From an uncultured Blautia sp. (lineage in GTDB: Bacteria > Bacillota > Clostridia > Lachnospirales > Lachnospiraceae): a stretch of 52,815 nucleotides of DNA. The stretch lies in NCBI GenBank assembly GCA_934408705.1, contig CAKRVL010000006.1, positions 1-52,815 of the forward strand. Direction: 5' to 3'. Both the position numbers and the translations under genes were made by a program. This document shows positions 52,783 to 52,815 of the stretch, piece by piece. Position 1 is the first letter of the stretch. Each line of letters starts with the position of its first letter. Under the pieces are notes generated by a model. It did no database searches, was not told the origin of the DNA, and worked only from the letters and a program-made list of their open reading frames with translations.

Positions 52783-52790
52783 ACAGAACA

Positions 52791-52808
52791 TAAAGCAAAG
52801 GCGCTTTG
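52791..52808 (+). promoter_or_regulatory. AAAGGC hexaloop hairpin in the right-edge leader
   Basis: AAAGC-AAAGGC-GCTTT (52792-52807, extended by a T-G pair) begins about 3 nt into the predicted RNA. Loop and closing C-G pair are identical to those of the pyrG leader and match the glnA leader except one purine. The downstream terminator, if any, is outside the window. Confidence 0.5.
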
Positions 52809-52815
52809 GATTACA

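Overview
The window looks like a chromosomal stretch from a Lachnospiraceae-type Firmicute (Blautia, Dorea or Ruminococcus-like gut Clostridia). This is inferred from strong AGGAGG ribosome-binding sites, TTGACA/TATAAT promoters, the LL-diaminopimelate aminotransferase route to lysine and DAP, a compact archaeal-type AspRS next to gatCAB, a T-box on leuA, and class C sortase pili with a fibro-slime adhesin. Nearly every gene is on the minus strand; only a LysR regulator and an AEC-family permease are on the plus strand. I see no insertion sequences, prophage genes, CRISPR array or rRNA.

Region 1 (1-12.4 kb) is mostly amino-acid biosynthesis: thrC, a SleB-type cell-wall hydrolase, leuA behind a leucine T-box, an isolated tRNA-Pro(GGG), leuC-leuD with a divergent LysR gene whose promoter interlocks with theirs, ilvN-ilvC, a CX5R phosphatase and an AEC permease. 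Region 2 (12.4-16 kb) is a probable four-gene operon: cupin, M18 aminopeptidase, HAD phosphatase, M20 amidohydrolase.

Region 3 (16.1-24.1 kb) reads as one glutamine-centred transcription unit: promoter, leader attenuator, glnA, ANTAR-domain regulator, aspS2, gatC, gatA, gatB, dapL. Glutamine synthetase makes the amide donor that GatCAB uses to turn Asp-tRNA(Asn), made by the probably non-discriminating AspRS, into Asn-tRNA(Asn).

Region 4 (24.1-42.6 kb) is a cell-surface island. It has a 2,318-residue LPATG fibro-slime adhesin followed by an LPTTG backbone pilin; a separately promoted unit of class C sortase, MoxR ATPase, DUF58 protein and transglutaminase-like membrane protein; an orphan AraC-type response regulator; and a second class C sortase with a small SpaA-like pilin.

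Region 5 (42.7-52.8 kb) is nitrogen and nucleotide metabolism: pyrG-gltB-gltD as one operon behind a leader attenuator, an HPr-like protein lacking the catalytic histidine and carrying a cre box, purF, and a plus-strand promoter running off the right end.

The most striking signal is a small RNA hairpin with an AARGGC hexaloop closed by a C-G pair (DNA core CAARGGCG). It occurs three times, each time just downstream of a good promoter: in the glnA leader, in the pyrG-gltBD leader, and in the plus-strand leader at the right edge. In the first two it overlaps the 5' strand of an intrinsic terminator, so it can act as an antiterminator. Loop A1 and G4 match the hexaloop rule for RNAs bound by ANTAR proteins, and an ANTAR protein is encoded directly behind glnA. 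I propose a local ANTAR antitermination regulon for glutamine production and use. All motifs were read by eye; no folding or database search was run.
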